This document shows, one piece after another, positions 33,316 through 41,974 of a stretch of DNA of 64,000 nt. A program made the translations under genes and the position numbers. The number at the start of each line of letters is the position of its first letter. Position 1 is the first letter of the stretch. This DNA comes from JACVRW01 sp963826165 (lineage in GTDB: Bacteria > Actinomycetota > Thermoleophilia > Solirubrobacterales > Thermoleophilaceae): contig CAWGWC010000017.1 in NCBI GenBank assembly GCA_963826165.1, positions 124,001 through 188,000 on the forward strand. Reading direction: 5' to 3'. The notes beneath the pieces were generated by a model. It was not told the DNA's origin. It made no database searches and saw only the letters and a program-made list of their open reading frames with translations.

Positions 33316-35178
33316 ATGCGCGAGGGAGACCTTCTCTGGGAGCCGTCCGGCGGTTCACAGCTGGCGGAGTTCATGGAGGAGCGCGGCTTCGGCGACTACC
33401 ACGAGCTGTGGCAGTGGTCGGTGAAGGACCTGGAGGGGTTCTGGAGCGCCGTATGGGAACGCTTCGAGGTGGGGCCCAGGCCGGAGCGCGTCCTGGGGAA
33501 GAGGGAGATGCCCGGGGCGGAGTGGTTCCCGGGCGCTCGGGTCAACTACGCCGAGCACCTGTTCCGCCAGGCTCGGCCGGGAGAGACGGCGATCGTCCAC
33601 GCCACCGAGTCGAGCCCTCTGGCCGAGCTGTCGTGGGACGAGCTGCGCGATCAGACGGGCCGCTGCGCGGCCGGTCTGCGGCGCCTGGGGGTCGGCCCGG
33701 GCGACCGGGTGGCGGCGTACATGCCGAACGTCCCCGAGACGGTGGTGGCCTTCCTGGCCTGCGCGTCGATCGGGGCGGTGTGGTCGAGCTGCGCGCCCGA
33801 GTTCGGGGTGCCGACGGTGGTCGACCGGTTTGCGCAGATCGAGCCAAAGGTGCTGATCGCCACGGAGGGCTACCGCTATAACGGCAAGGACTTCGACCGG
33901 CGCGACCGCGTCCGGGAGATGGAGGCGGCGATTCCAGCGCTCGAGCACACGGTGATGGTGCCGTCAGGGTGGGATGAGCTGTTGGCCGAGCCGGCGGAGC
34001 TGAGCTTCGAGTCGGTGCCCTTCGACCACCCGCTGTGGGTGCTCTACTCGTCGGGCACCACCGGGTTGCCCAAGGCGATCGTGCAGGGCCAGGGCGGCAT
34101 CCTGCTCGAGCAGCTCAAGAAGGCGCACTTCCATTCGGATCTCTCGGCCGGCGACCGTTTCTTCTGGTACACGACCACCGGCTGGATGATGTGGAACTTC
34201 CTGGTCAGCGGGCTGCTGGCCGGGTCCACGATCGTGCTTTACGACGGCGCTCCTGACCCCAATCGGCTGTGGGACTTCGCCGCCGAGGCCGACGTGACGA
34301 GCTTCGGCACGAGCGCGGGCTTCATCGGCGCGTCCATGAAGGCCGAGGTGGAGCCGCCGCGGCCGCCGCGGCTGCGCAGCATCGGGTCGACCGGGTCGCC
34401 GTTGCCGGTGGAGGGCTTCGAGTGGGTCTACGAGAAGTTCCCGGATGTCTGGCTCTATTCGACCAGCGGCGGCACCGATCTGTGCACCGCCTTCGTGGGG
34501 GCCTGCCCGGTGCTTCCGGTCTACGCCGGGGAGCTGCAGGCGCGCAGCCTCGGCGCCGCGGTGGAGGCGTTCTCCGACGACGGCCGGGCGCTCACCGGCG
34601 AGGTGGGCGAGCTCGTGATCACCGAGCCGATGCCGTCGATGCCCCTCTACTTCTGGAACGACCCGGACGGCGAGCGTTACCGCGAGAGCTACTTCGAGAT
34701 GTTCCCCGGCATCTGGCGTCACGGCGACTGGATCAAGATCACCGAGCGCGGCACGGCGGTGATCTACGGCCGCTCGGACTCCACCATCAACCGCGGCGGC
34801 GTGCGCATGGGCACGAGCGAGATCTACAGCGCCGTGGAGGGCGTGGACGAGGTGCTCGACTCCCTGGTCGTGGACGTCGAGGGGGAGATGCTGCTGTTCG
34901 TGGTGCTCAGAGACGACGCCGAGCTCACCGACGAGCTGCAGGCCGAGCTGCGCCGCCGCATCCGCGAGCACTGCTCGCCCCGCCATTCGCCCGACGGGAT
35001 CGAGCAGATCGCCGAGGTGCCGCGCACGCTCTCCAACAAGAAGCTCGAAGTGCCGGTCAAGAAGATCCTGCTCGGCGCCGATCCCTCCACCGCCGCCAGC
35101 CGCGACTCGCTGGCCAACCCCGCCGCACTCGACTGGTTCGCCGAGCGCTCAGGGGCCGGCGCTAGCTCCTCTTCCTGA
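33316..35178 (+). CDS. Acetoacetyl-CoA synthetase
   Basis: 620 residues of the ANL superfamily, a little shorter than most acetoacetyl-CoA synthetases (~650). The N-terminus (GDLLWEPS...) and the ARVNYAEHLFR segment are typical of this enzyme. The P-loop is LYSSGTTGLPKAIVQGQGG, the A5-like motif YSTSGGTDLCTAFVG, then HGDWIKITERGTAVIYGRSDSTINRGGVRMGTSEIY, and the catalytic Lys lies in TLSNKKLEVPVKK. It activates acetoacetate with ATP and CoA, which would recycle the product of the HMG-CoA lyase at 21.8 kb. TAGAAT (33302-33307) lies eight bases before the ATG. Confidence 0.92.
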   Translation: MREGDLLWEPSGGSQLAEFMEERGFGDYHELWQWSVKDLEGFWSAVWERFEVGPRPERVLGKREMPGAEWFPGARVNYAEHLFRQARPGETAIVHATESSPLAELSWDELRDQTGRCAAGLRRLGVGPGDRVAAYMPNVPETVVAFLACASIGAVWSSCAPEFGVPTVVDRFAQIEPKVLIATEGYRYNGKDFDRRDRVREMEAAIPALEHTVMVPSGWDELLAEPAELSFESVPFDHPLWVLYSSGTTGLPKAIVQGQGGILLEQLKKAHFHSDLSAGDRFFWYTTTGWMMWNFLVSGLLAGSTIVLYDGAPDPNRLWDFAAEADVTSFGTSAGFIGASMKAEVEPPRPPRLRSIGSTGSPLPVEGFEWVYEKFPDVWLYSTSGGTDLCTAFVGACPVLPVYAGELQARSLGAAVEAFSDDGRALTGEVGELVITEPMPSMPLYFWNDPDGERYRESYFEMFPGIWRHGDWIKITERGTAVIYGRSDSTINRGGVRMGTSEIYSAVEGVDEVLDSLVVDVEGEMLLFVVLRDDAELTDELQAELRRRIREHCSPRHSPDGIEQIAEVPRTLSNKKLEVPVKKILLGADPSTAASRDSLANPAALDWFAERSGAGASSSS

Positions 35179-36331
35179 GCTCCGGCCCGATCTCGGCGTC
35201 GATGCGGTGGATGAGCTCGGCGCAGAAGGCCTCGGCCTGGGTGAGTGAGCGCTCGGTCAGCCGCCGGGAGGCGTACCCGCGCTCGTCGGAGCAGGTGAGG
35301 GTGACCGCCGGCAGGCCGCCGGTCCGGGCGGCGTAGCCATCGCTGGGTGAACGTCCGATGACCGATCCGGCCCCGGCCTCAGGGGCGTCCTCGGCCACGC
35401 CGGCGCAGAGATCGACCAGCTGGACGTGGGCGCGCAGGGCCACCACCGGGCCCTCACGGCGCGTGTAGCGAGGCGCGTCGTCGCCGACCCGGTCGAGGTT
35501 CAGCACCACCGTGCGCTCGGCGTCGAGGGCTCCGCGGTGCCGAAGCAGAAAGCTGCGCATGCCCTGGGCCATCGCTTTGCGCGAACCGGTGAACAGGAGG
35601 TGTACGCCAAAGTGCTCGAGCTCGACTCGCTCGGCCATTCTCAGCGCCAGCGCCACGCCCGACGCGTTGTCGTTCTCACCGGCCTGCGGGTTGGCGAAAG
35701 CGAGGTCGAGTAGCAGCGGCACGGCGGCCAGCACCCCGATCGTGACCAGGAACTGCAGGACGTCGAGCGCCGGACCGGAGGACCCGTCGAGACGCAGAAG
35801 GCATACGACAACCACCGCAGCCAGCGCCCACACGAGCAGGGCGTAGGGGGAGAGCGGCCTCCGGAGAGGGCCGGGCAGGGCGGCCAGGAGGCGGCGAACA
35901 CTGTCGCCCGCCGCCAGTCCGCCCGGACCGCTGTCGATGTGAGCCACGATCAGCAGGTCGCCCGGACGGTCGCCGTCTCCCCAGGAGACGAGGTTCTGGG
36001 ACTCTCGGCGCCCGAGCAGCCGGCGCGTGGTCGTGAGAATGCCGCCGGCGTCGACCGCGGTGAGCACGGTCGCCAGGAGCGCCAAGAGCACGGCCAGCTC
36101 CGGCTGCACGAGCGACAAGAGGCTCGCCGCGATACCGGCGAGGGCGTGCAGCGCGTAGGCGAGAGGCCAGCGCGGCCAGACGTCGAACGTCTCGATGTCG
36201 GCCCCGCGCCCGAGCGCGTGCAGCCGCGCGGCGAGGTGCTCTGCCGCCGCTCGCTCGGCATCCGACCCCGGAGGACGCGGGCCGGCGCCGTCGGCGAGCG
36301 CCTCTGCCTCGGCGAAGGTGTCGACCGTCAT
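35162..36331 (-). CDS. Membrane-embedded M28-family peptidase-like protein
   Basis: 389 residues. An N-terminal helical segment (LHALGRGADIETFDVWPRW) precedes membrane helices. The first metal site is VAHIDSGPGG and the second is GENDNASGVALAL, as in M28 zinc aminopeptidases. A further helical pair (ALLVWALAAVVVVCLL, FLVTIGVLAAVPLLL) is inserted between them. The usual catalytic Glu and later ligands read LNLDRVGDDAP and RSPSDGYAA. Some ligand positions look substituted, so activity is uncertain. Start is ATG 36331. The 3' end overlaps the acetoacetyl-CoA synthetase gene by 17 bases. Confidence 0.78.
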   Translation of the reverse strand: MTVDTFAEAEALADGAGPRPPGSDAERAAAEHLAARLHALGRGADIETFDVWPRWPLAYALHALAGIAASLLSLVQPELAVLLALLATVLTAVDAGGILTTTRRLLGRRESQNLVSWGDGDRPGDLLIVAHIDSGPGGLAAGDSVRRLLAALPGPLRRPLSPYALLVWALAAVVVVCLLRLDGSSGPALDVLQFLVTIGVLAAVPLLLDLAFANPQAGENDNASGVALALRMAERVELEHFGVHLLFTGSRKAMAQGMRSFLLRHRGALDAERTVVLNLDRVGDDAPRYTRREGPVVALRAHVQLVDLCAGVAEDAPEAGAGSVIGRSPSDGYAARTGGLPAVTLTCSDERGYASRRLTERSLTQAEAFCAELIHRIDAEIGPELRKRS

Positions 36332-36344
36332 CCGGGGTGGCAGT

Positions 36345-36854
36345 ATGCCCGCCGTGGACCAGGGCAGAACCGGCGCGCTCGTGGCTGGGGCGAGCGGCGC
36401 GCTGCTGATGGCGAGCCTGTTCCTGCCCTGGTTCGGGCTCGACGTGCGCGTGGAGCTGCCGGGCGACGCCGGCTCGGCGACGGTCGAGGAGGCGCGTGTC
36501 AACGCGTTCGAGGCGTTCCGGGTGATCGACATCGTTCTGTTCGTGTCCGCCGCGCTGGGCGTCGGTCTCGGAGCTCGCTCGCTGGTTCCCCGCGCTGCTC
36601 CAAACCCGTTGCTCGCGAATGCCGTGGCGATAGCGGCTGCCCTGTCCGCGCTGCTGATCGTCCTCCGGCTGCTGAATCCGCCGGGCTTCGAGGTGGCGGC
36701 GCAGGAGCTCGACACCGTCACCGGACGGCGGATCGGAGCGTTCTTCGCCCTGCTCGGGACGGCCGGTATGGCCTGGGGGGCTACCCGGGCCGGTTCCGCG
36801 CGGCCAGATACTTCCCCTGCCGCACCGCCTCCACGGCTGGGCGACCGGGCTTGA
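36345..36854 (+). CDS. Four-helix membrane protein, unknown
   Basis: 169 residues with about four membrane segments (LVAGASGALLMASLFLPWFG, IDIVLFVSAALGVGLGA, ANAVAIAAALSALLIVLRLL, IGAFFALLGTAGMAWGA). The first helix plus LPWFGLDV is a pattern seen in many small actinobacterial membrane proteins. No function is known. Start may be ATG 36345 or GTG 36354; TATGCC just before the latter resembles the local -10 form. Divergent from the M28-like gene. Confidence 0.65.
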   Translation: MPAVDQGRTGALVAGASGALLMASLFLPWFGLDVRVELPGDAGSATVEEARVNAFEAFRVIDIVLFVSAALGVGLGARSLVPRAAPNPLLANAVAIAAALSALLIVLRLLNPPGFEVAAQELDTVTGRRIGAFFALLGTAGMAWGATRAGSARPDTSPAAPPPRLGDRA

Positions 36855-37185
36855 AGCCGGGCTGGGAGGTCTTGCAGATCTCGGTGAGCGCGTAGTAGAC
36901 GCTGCGACCGGTGCGGTTGAGGGTCTCCCGCGCCACGACCTTCCTGAGGGCTGGATCCTGAGCGAGGGCGAACTCCGCCCGGATCACGAGCTTCGCGCTC
37001 TCGGGGTGGAGGGTCTGGCGAGCGAGATCGCGGCAGGTGAGCGCGTACGGGTCGCGTGCAACCTCGGTGGCGTGGTCGGGCTCAGGTGTGCCCGTCACGC
37101 GAGGTTCCTGCTCTTCATTGCCGCACGCCCCACCGGTGGTGGCAACCGCGAGACCGGCGATGAAGGCCGTGAGCGCTCTCATCAT
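36781..37185 (-). CDS. Small exported protein, unknown
   Basis: ~134 residues. Signal peptide MMRALTAFIAGLAVATTGGACGNEE may end at a weak lipobox. The mature part has one Cys pair (TCRDLA ... EICK) and helical character. No family recognised. The frame continues upstream, but that DNA is the tRNA-Leu gene, so I begin at the Met-Met at 37185. Its 3' end overlaps the convergent membrane gene by 74 bases. Confidence 0.6.
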   Translation of the reverse strand: MMRALTAFIAGLAVATTGGACGNEEQEPRVTGTPEPDHATEVARDPYALTCRDLARQTLHPESAKLVIRAEFALAQDPALRKVVARETLNRTGRSVYYALTEICKTSQPGFKPGRPAVEAVRQGKYLAARNRPG

Positions 37186-37190
37186 GCGAG

Positions 37191-37274
37191 TACGGCGGAT
37201 GGGATTCGAACCCACACGCCCTTTCGGGCAGCGGTTTTTGAGACCGCCTCCTATACCAGTTTGGACACCGCCGC
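37191..37274 (-). tRNA. tRNA-Leu (CAA)
   Basis: 84-nt class II cloverleaf. The acceptor GCGGCGG pairs with CCGCCGT (one G-U). Anticodon stem GCGGT/ACCGC encloses the loop CTCAAAA, giving anticodon CAA. The long variable arm is GCCC-GAAA-GGGC, and the T arm holds GGGTTCGAATCCC. CCA is not encoded. Confidence 0.95.
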
Positions 37275-37299
37275 TCGGTCCGCTAAGTGTAGGTCCTCG

Positions 37300-37779
37300 T
37301 CAGGCCGGTTGAACGCGACTGCCCGGCGCGACGTCGCCCTGAGCGACCTCCACCTCGACGTTCCACTTCTGCTGAAAGCCCCTCATGGCGAAGGCGACCA
37401 GGAGCAGCTGCACCGGAATGAGGATCACCGTCAGCAGGCCGAGCATCGCCGGATCCAGCGCCGGATCGGCAAAGCCGGCCTTGTCGCGCTCGAACCACGC
37501 GGGGCCCGCCACCGCGGCGAACACGGTGAACAGGACCGCCAGCGCAGCCGCCACCGGCAGCACGCCACGGTTCCAGCGCGCAACGTAGAAGGCCATGACG
37601 GCGTACACGATGATGTAGGCGATCGCGACGATCTGTGCGCCCTGCAGCTTCGACCAGCCACCCACGGTGACGATCAGGATCAGGGCGGCGCTCACCACCA
37701 GCAGGAGCACGACGATGGCCTTGGTGGCCTTGGACTCGGTCTTGTCCCGGTTGGGGCGGACGAGAACGGTGTCGGCCAT
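37300..37779 (-). CDS. Small membrane protein, unknown
   Basis: 159 residues with four to five hydrophobic segments (AIVVLLLVVSAALILIVTVGG, IVAIAYIIVYAVMAFYVA, LPVAAALAVLFTVFAAVAG, LGLLTVILIPVQLLLVAFAM). No family recognised. The ATG at 37779 is preferred to the GTG at 37788 because TAGGGT (reverse strand) lies seven bases upstream, matching the local leaderless pattern. It sits between two tRNA-Leu genes. Confidence 0.7.
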   Translation of the reverse strand: MADTVLVRPNRDKTESKATKAIVVLLLVVSAALILIVTVGGWSKLQGAQIVAIAYIIVYAVMAFYVARWNRGVLPVAAALAVLFTVFAAVAGPAWFERDKAGFADPALDPAMLGLLTVILIPVQLLLVAFAMRGFQQKWNVEVEVAQGDVAPGSRVQPA

Positions 37780-37824
37780 CGGCGACACCCTAACCTGTGA
37801 CGGGTCTGATCGCGCCGTGGCAAA

Positions 37825-37908
37825 GCGGGCGTGGCGGAACTGGCAGACGCGCGAGGTTTAGGTCCTCGTGGTCGAAAGACTGTGGGGGTTCGAGTCCCTC
37901 CGCCCGCA
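37825..37908 (+). tRNA. tRNA-Leu (TAG)
   Basis: 84-nt class II cloverleaf. The acceptor GCGGGCG pairs perfectly with CGCCCGC. Anticodon stem CGAGG/CCTCG encloses TTTAGGT, giving anticodon UAG. The T arm is GGGGGTTCGAGTCCCTC. CCA is not encoded. Confidence 0.95.
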
Positions 37909-37935
37909 CTCGGCGCCGCTACGATCTCGGCCCCA

Positions 37936-38008
37936 GGGGCAGTAGCTCAGCTGGTGGTAGCGCCGGTCTCCAAAACCGTCGCTCCAGGTTCGAGTCCTCG
38001 CTCCCCCG
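37936..38008 (+). tRNA. tRNA-Trp (CCA), with imperfect stems
   Basis: 73 nt ending in G73. Anticodon stem CGGT/ACCG encloses CTCCAAA, giving anticodon CCA. T8, the A9/G10 D-arm start and TTCGAGT are in place. However, C5-C68 in the acceptor, C50-C64 in the T stem and C27-U43 in the anticodon stem do not pair, and C13-U22 is weak. It may be a diverged working gene, carry sequence errors, or be decaying. Confidence 0.78.
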
Positions 38009-38056
38009 CCTTCCCGTAGGTTTCTCCGCGCACCGCACCCGGGCAGGAGGACCCGC

Positions 38057-39010
38057 ATGCCGTCAGTCGAGACCGTCAACGGTCCCATCGACGTCGAGGA
38101 GCTCGGCACGACGCTCATCCACGAGCACTTCCGGACGACCGACGAGGCGATGCGACATCAGTTTCCGCACCTCTACGACGAGGAGGCCGAGTGGGAGGCC
38201 GCAATGGCCGACGCTCACGCGGTCAAGGGGCACGGGATCAGGACGGTCGTGGATCCAGCGGCGATGTACCTAAACCGGGACGCCGCCTTCAGCAAGCGCG
38301 TAGCCGACGAGGCGGGCATCCAGGTGGTGCTGGCCACCGGTATCTACACCTACGACCACCTGCCTCAAGGACTTCTGAGCCGCGACGAGGATGCGATCGC
38401 CGACATCTTCGTCCACGAGATCGAGAACGGGATCCAGGGCACCGGCATCAAGCCGGCCTTGATCAAGTGCGCAGCCGACGAGCCCGGCGTCACGCCCAAC
38501 GTGGAGAAGGTGCACCGCGCCGCCGCGCGGGCCAGCAACCGGACCGGCAAGCCGATCATGGCCCACTCGAGGCCGGCCAGCGGGACGGGTCCGGAGCAGA
38601 TGCGCATCTTCGCCGAGGAGGGTGTCGACCCGACCAAGATCCAGGTGGCGCACACCGGAGACACCGACGACCTCGAGTACATCGAGCAGTTGCTCGAGAC
38701 CGGATGCTGGGTCGGCCTCGACCGCTACGGCATCGACATCTACCTGCCCACGCCCAACCGCAATGCCACCACGCTGGCGCTGCTCGAGCGCGGCTACGCC
38801 GACCGCATGTTCATCTCACAGGACTACTGCTCGTCCATCGACTGGTTCCCGCCTGAGGTCCAGGAGTACCTCAAGGCCAACGAGGTGCCGCACTGGAGCA
38901 TGACCTTCCTGTTCGACTCGGTAATTCCCGAGTTGAAGGAGCGCGGCATGACCGACGAGCAGCTCGAGCAGATGATGGTCGACAACCCCAAGCGCTGGCT
39001 GGGGACTTAG
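38057..39010 (+). CDS. Phosphotriesterase-family metal hydrolase
   Basis: 317 residues of the amidohydrolase superfamily. The binuclear site can be followed: HEH (LIHEHFRTTD), the bridging Lys (LIKCAADEPG), His (PIMAHSRPASG), His (QVAHTGDTDD) and Asp (ISQDYCSSIDW). Members hydrolyse lactones, phosphotriesters or amides; lactonase activity is the commonest natural one. A good ribosome-binding site (GCAGGAGG) precedes the ATG. It converges on the aldehyde dehydrogenase gene with a four-base overlap, so a shared pathway is possible but not shown. Confidence 0.88.
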   Translation: MPSVETVNGPIDVEELGTTLIHEHFRTTDEAMRHQFPHLYDEEAEWEAAMADAHAVKGHGIRTVVDPAAMYLNRDAAFSKRVADEAGIQVVLATGIYTYDHLPQGLLSRDEDAIADIFVHEIENGIQGTGIKPALIKCAADEPGVTPNVEKVHRAAARASNRTGKPIMAHSRPASGTGPEQMRIFAEEGVDPTKIQVAHTGDTDDLEYIEQLLETGCWVGLDRYGIDIYLPTPNRNATTLALLERGYADRMFISQDYCSSIDWFPPEVQEYLKANEVPHWSMTFLFDSVIPELKERGMTDEQLEQMMVDNPKRWLGT

Positions 39011-40455
39011 CCCTCGAGCGCGGACATCACGTGCTTCACGCGGGTGTACTCCTCGAACGAGTAGCCCGACAGGTCCTTGCCGTAGCCGGAGTGCTTGAAG
39101 CCGCCGTGTGGCATCTCGGCGACGAGCGGGATGTGGCAGTTGACCCAGACACACCCGAAGTCCAGCGCGCGTGACACGCGCAGCGCGCGCTTGTGGTCCT
39201 TCGTCCACACGCTGGAGGCGAGGCCGTACTCGGTCCCGTTGGCCCAGCGCAGCGCCTCGTCCTCGTCGCTGAACGACTGGACGGTGATCACCGGGCCGAA
39301 GATCTCGCTGGTGGCCAGCTCGTCGGCCTGCTCGACACCGTCGATCACGGTCGGCTCGTAGAAGTAGCCGTCGTCGGTCGCGCGCTCGCCTCCTACGAGC
39401 ACCTTGGCGTGGTCGGGGGTGCGCTCCACCATGCCGTTGACCTTCTCGAGCTGGTCGGCGTTGTTGATCGGAGGGATGAAGAAGTCCTCCGAATCGGGCT
39501 CCTCGTCCTTTGACAGTCGCACCGTGCCCGCCTGCTCGACCAGCGCGGCGGCGATGTCCTCCTGCACGCCCGCACCCGCCAGGACGCGCGTCGCCGCGGT
39601 GCAGTCCTGCCCCGCGTTGAAGTAACCGGCCACGGCGATGTCCTCGGCCGCGCTCGACAGGTCGGCGTCGTCGAACACGATCACCGGTGCCTTGCCCCCG
39701 AGCTCGAGGTGCGTGCGCTTGAGCGTGTCGGCCGCCGAGCGGGCCACGGCCTTGCCGGCGGCGATGCTGCCGGTGATCGACACCATCTGCGGAATCGGAT
39801 GCGCCACGACTCCGGCGCCGGTGTCGCGATCGCCACAGACCACGTTGAACACCCCTGGCGGCAGGACCTCGGCGAATAGCTCGGCCATGTAGACCGTGCT
39901 GGCCGGCGTGGTGTCGGACGGCTTGATGACCATGGTGTTCCCCGCCGCCAGGGCAGGCCCGAACTTCCACACCGCCATCATCATCGGGTAGTTCCAGGGC
40001 GTGACCGAGCCGATAACCCCGATCGGCTCGCGCCGGACCGACGAGGTGAAGCCGGCCATGTACTCGGCCGTGGCCTTGCCCTCAAGCATGCGCGCCGCCC
40101 CCGCGAAGAAGCGGATCTGGTCGCACATCGGCGGGATCTCCTCGCTGAGCGTGAGCCCCTTCGGCTTGCCCGTGTTCTCGGCCTCGATCTCCACGAGCTT
40201 CTCTGCGTTCTCCTCGATGGCGTCGGCCATCTTCAGCATCGCGGTCATGCGCTCGCTCGGGGTGGTGTCGCGCCAGCCGTTGTCGAAGGCGGTCTGGGCG
40301 GCCTTCAGGGCGTCGTCGATGTCGGCCTCGCCCGACTTCGGAGCGGTGGCGTAGACCTCCCCCGTGGAGGGGTTGACGACGTCCATCGTCTGCCCGTCGC
40401 TCGGCGCCTTGAACTCGCCGTTGATGAAGTTGCGCAGCTCACGCGGGTCGGCCAT
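39007..40455 (-). CDS. Aldehyde dehydrogenase, gamma-aminobutyraldehyde/betaine-aldehyde type
   Basis: 482 residues. It starts MADPRELRNFINGEF and shows SVTPWNYPMMMAVWK, THLELGGKAPVIVFDDAD with the catalytic Glu, and FNAGQDCTAATRVL with the catalytic Cys. Sequence flavour is closest to PatD/YdcW-like enzymes that oxidise 4-aminobutanal. It is last in the minus-strand operon headed by the copper amine oxidase, which would supply aldehyde. GAGGAG lies ten bases before the ATG. Confidence 0.88.
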   Translation of the reverse strand: MADPRELRNFINGEFKAPSDGQTMDVVNPSTGEVYATAPKSGEADIDDALKAAQTAFDNGWRDTTPSERMTAMLKMADAIEENAEKLVEIEAENTGKPKGLTLSEEIPPMCDQIRFFAGAARMLEGKATAEYMAGFTSSVRREPIGVIGSVTPWNYPMMMAVWKFGPALAAGNTMVIKPSDTTPASTVYMAELFAEVLPPGVFNVVCGDRDTGAGVVAHPIPQMVSITGSIAAGKAVARSAADTLKRTHLELGGKAPVIVFDDADLSSAAEDIAVAGYFNAGQDCTAATRVLAGAGVQEDIAAALVEQAGTVRLSKDEEPDSEDFFIPPINNADQLEKVNGMVERTPDHAKVLVGGERATDDGYFYEPTVIDGVEQADELATSEIFGPVITVQSFSDEDEALRWANGTEYGLASSVWTKDHKRALRVSRALDFGCVWVNCHIPLVAEMPHGGFKHSGYGKDLSGYSFEEYTRVKHVMSALEG

Positions 40456-40514
40456 CTGGTGCTCCTCGCAGTTAGCGGACGTCTGGCGCGGGCTATCGTA
40501 AACCGGCCCGCGGC

Positions 40515-41687
40515 TCAGGCCGCTCGCTGCCCCTCGGCGAACGCCTGGGTGTGCTGCGTCTCGGCGAAGTCGTCGAAGGTCTGGCTGAGCGTGTGGCCGG
40601 GCCACAGGTACTCGGCGCGGCCCTCGGCGGGGTGGTAGGCGGCCGTGTAGATCGTGCCGAAGCCGCTCGAGAACGCCGTGCTGTAGAGGGGCGGCTCGAG
40701 AAAGGCCGACACGAACCGGTCGCGCGTCATCTCGGGATCGTCGAGCAGGGCGAGGGCGAAACGCTCGCGCTCGAAGCTGCGAACGGCCCGCGCATAGTCG
40801 GGCCAGTCGTCCTCACGCTGGTGGTTCGTGGCCGCCGCCACGTCCCCGAAAACCGGCTCGCGGTCGGGGCCTACGCACGCGGTGACCACCGCGCCGGACG
40901 CGTCCAGAAGCGTCACGTTCTGGGCCGCGTGAACCGGGATCCGAGCGAGCGACGACCGCGCCTCGTCCACCGTCTCGCATGTCTCGAGCAGGTAGCGGAT
41001 CACCAGCGGAATGCCGAAGCCGTCGCCCACCGCGCGCCTTCCGCCGAAGGTGAGCGAGGCGGCCAGGCCGGCGTCGTTCACCCCGTCGAGCAGGCCCCAG
41101 AGGCAGTCGCTCATGCCGATCACCCGCCGGCCGGACCAGCCGGTGGACCACACGATGCCCTCCGCGCGGGTGGCCGGGTAGTCGTAGTTGCGCACCAGCA
41201 CAGGCGACTCGTCGCGAGTCCATGCTGCCTGGGTGCAGCCCACGACGAAGCCGGGCGGACGATAGAGCGAGAGGAAGCGGGCGGCCAGGCGGTCGCCTCC
41301 CGCGAGCGCCACCAGGCGCTCGTAGGTCGGAACGAGCTCCGGCATGTACTCGTCGAGCATGCGCCGGCAGTCGCTCACGCTCGGCCGTGCGTCGTCGCCG
41401 TCCTTCAGGTACCAGCGGCGGTAGGCGGGCCACATGTCCTCGAAGGAGGCCCGCCAGCGCTCGCCCGGCTCGAGCTCCTCCTTGGCCTCGAAGGCCAGCC
41501 AGTTGCCGTCGGGCGCGGGCGCCTCGTCCGGAGTCCGCCCGCGATGGTCCGGCAGCAGCTCGAGCTGGTGGCGGATGTCCTCCCAGACCGGCTTCCAGAA
41601 CCGGTCGATCGCATCGGCGGCGACCTTGGGCAGGCCCAGCGACTTGACCCACTCGGGCAGCTCCGGCAGATCCGGCGTCGACGACAT
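40515..41687 (-). CDS. C45/acyl-CoA:6-APA acyltransferase-like Ntn hydrolase
   Basis: 390 residues. The Ntn core begins at Cys151 (FVVGCTQAAW), followed by SPVLVRNYDYP and WGLLDGVNDAGLAASLTFGG. This is the pattern of peptidase family C45 (isopenicillin-N acyltransferase-like), in which self-cleavage before the Cys frees the catalytic N-terminus. The first 150 residues would be the propeptide. Family members hydrolyse or transfer acyl groups on amines and amides. It sits in an operon with an amine oxidase, M20 peptidase and aldehyde dehydrogenase, so release of an amine from an amide is an attractive role. Confidence 0.8.
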   Translation of the reverse strand: MSSTPDLPELPEWVKSLGLPKVAADAIDRFWKPVWEDIRHQLELLPDHRGRTPDEAPAPDGNWLAFEAKEELEPGERWRASFEDMWPAYRRWYLKDGDDARPSVSDCRRMLDEYMPELVPTYERLVALAGGDRLAARFLSLYRPPGFVVGCTQAAWTRDESPVLVRNYDYPATRAEGIVWSTGWSGRRVIGMSDCLWGLLDGVNDAGLAASLTFGGRRAVGDGFGIPLVIRYLLETCETVDEARSSLARIPVHAAQNVTLLDASGAVVTACVGPDREPVFGDVAAATNHQREDDWPDYARAVRSFERERFALALLDDPEMTRDRFVSAFLEPPLYSTAFSSGFGTIYTAAYHPAEGRAEYLWPGHTLSQTFDDFAETQHTQAFAEGQRAA

Positions 41688-41701
41688 CTAGGTCGGGGGG
41701 C

Positions 41702-41965
41702 CTAGCGGTGCTCGGGCGGCTGCTCGCCGCCCGGCTGCTTGCGGCTGGCACGGTCCTCGCCGGGCCGCTCGCCGGCCGGCGGGTTGCCCTGGCCCGGAGC
41801 CCCGGGCTCCTTGAGCGCCTCGGCGGCGCGCTTGGCCTTCTCCTGTGTGGTGCCCTTGCCCGAAGCGATGTCCTTCAGCTCCTGGGCGTCCTCCTTGAGC
41901 GCGTCCGTGCCGCCGCGCTGGTCCACGATCCGCTTCGCCCTGTTCATGAGGTCGTTCAGGCGCAT
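41702..41965 (-). CDS. Small MT0933-antitoxin-like/CsbD-like protein
   Basis: 87 residues. The helical N-terminal half (DLMNRAKRIVDQRGGTDALKEDAQELKDIAS) resembles MT0933-like antitoxins or stress proteins. The C-terminal half is Pro/Gly-rich and disordered. No toxin gene is next to it. ATG at 41965 is preceded by AGGAG. It lies nine bases after the M20 gene and 14 before the C45 gene, so it is a member of this operon. Confidence 0.65.
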   Translation of the reverse strand: MRLNDLMNRAKRIVDQRGGTDALKEDAQELKDIASGKGTTQEKAKRAAEALKEPGAPGQGNPPAGERPGEDRASRKQPGGEQPPEHR

Positions 41966-41974
41966 GGTCAACTC

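Noticed and set aside
41702..41965. Toxin-antitoxin pair
   Set aside because: The antitoxin-like gene has no small toxin candidate beside it.
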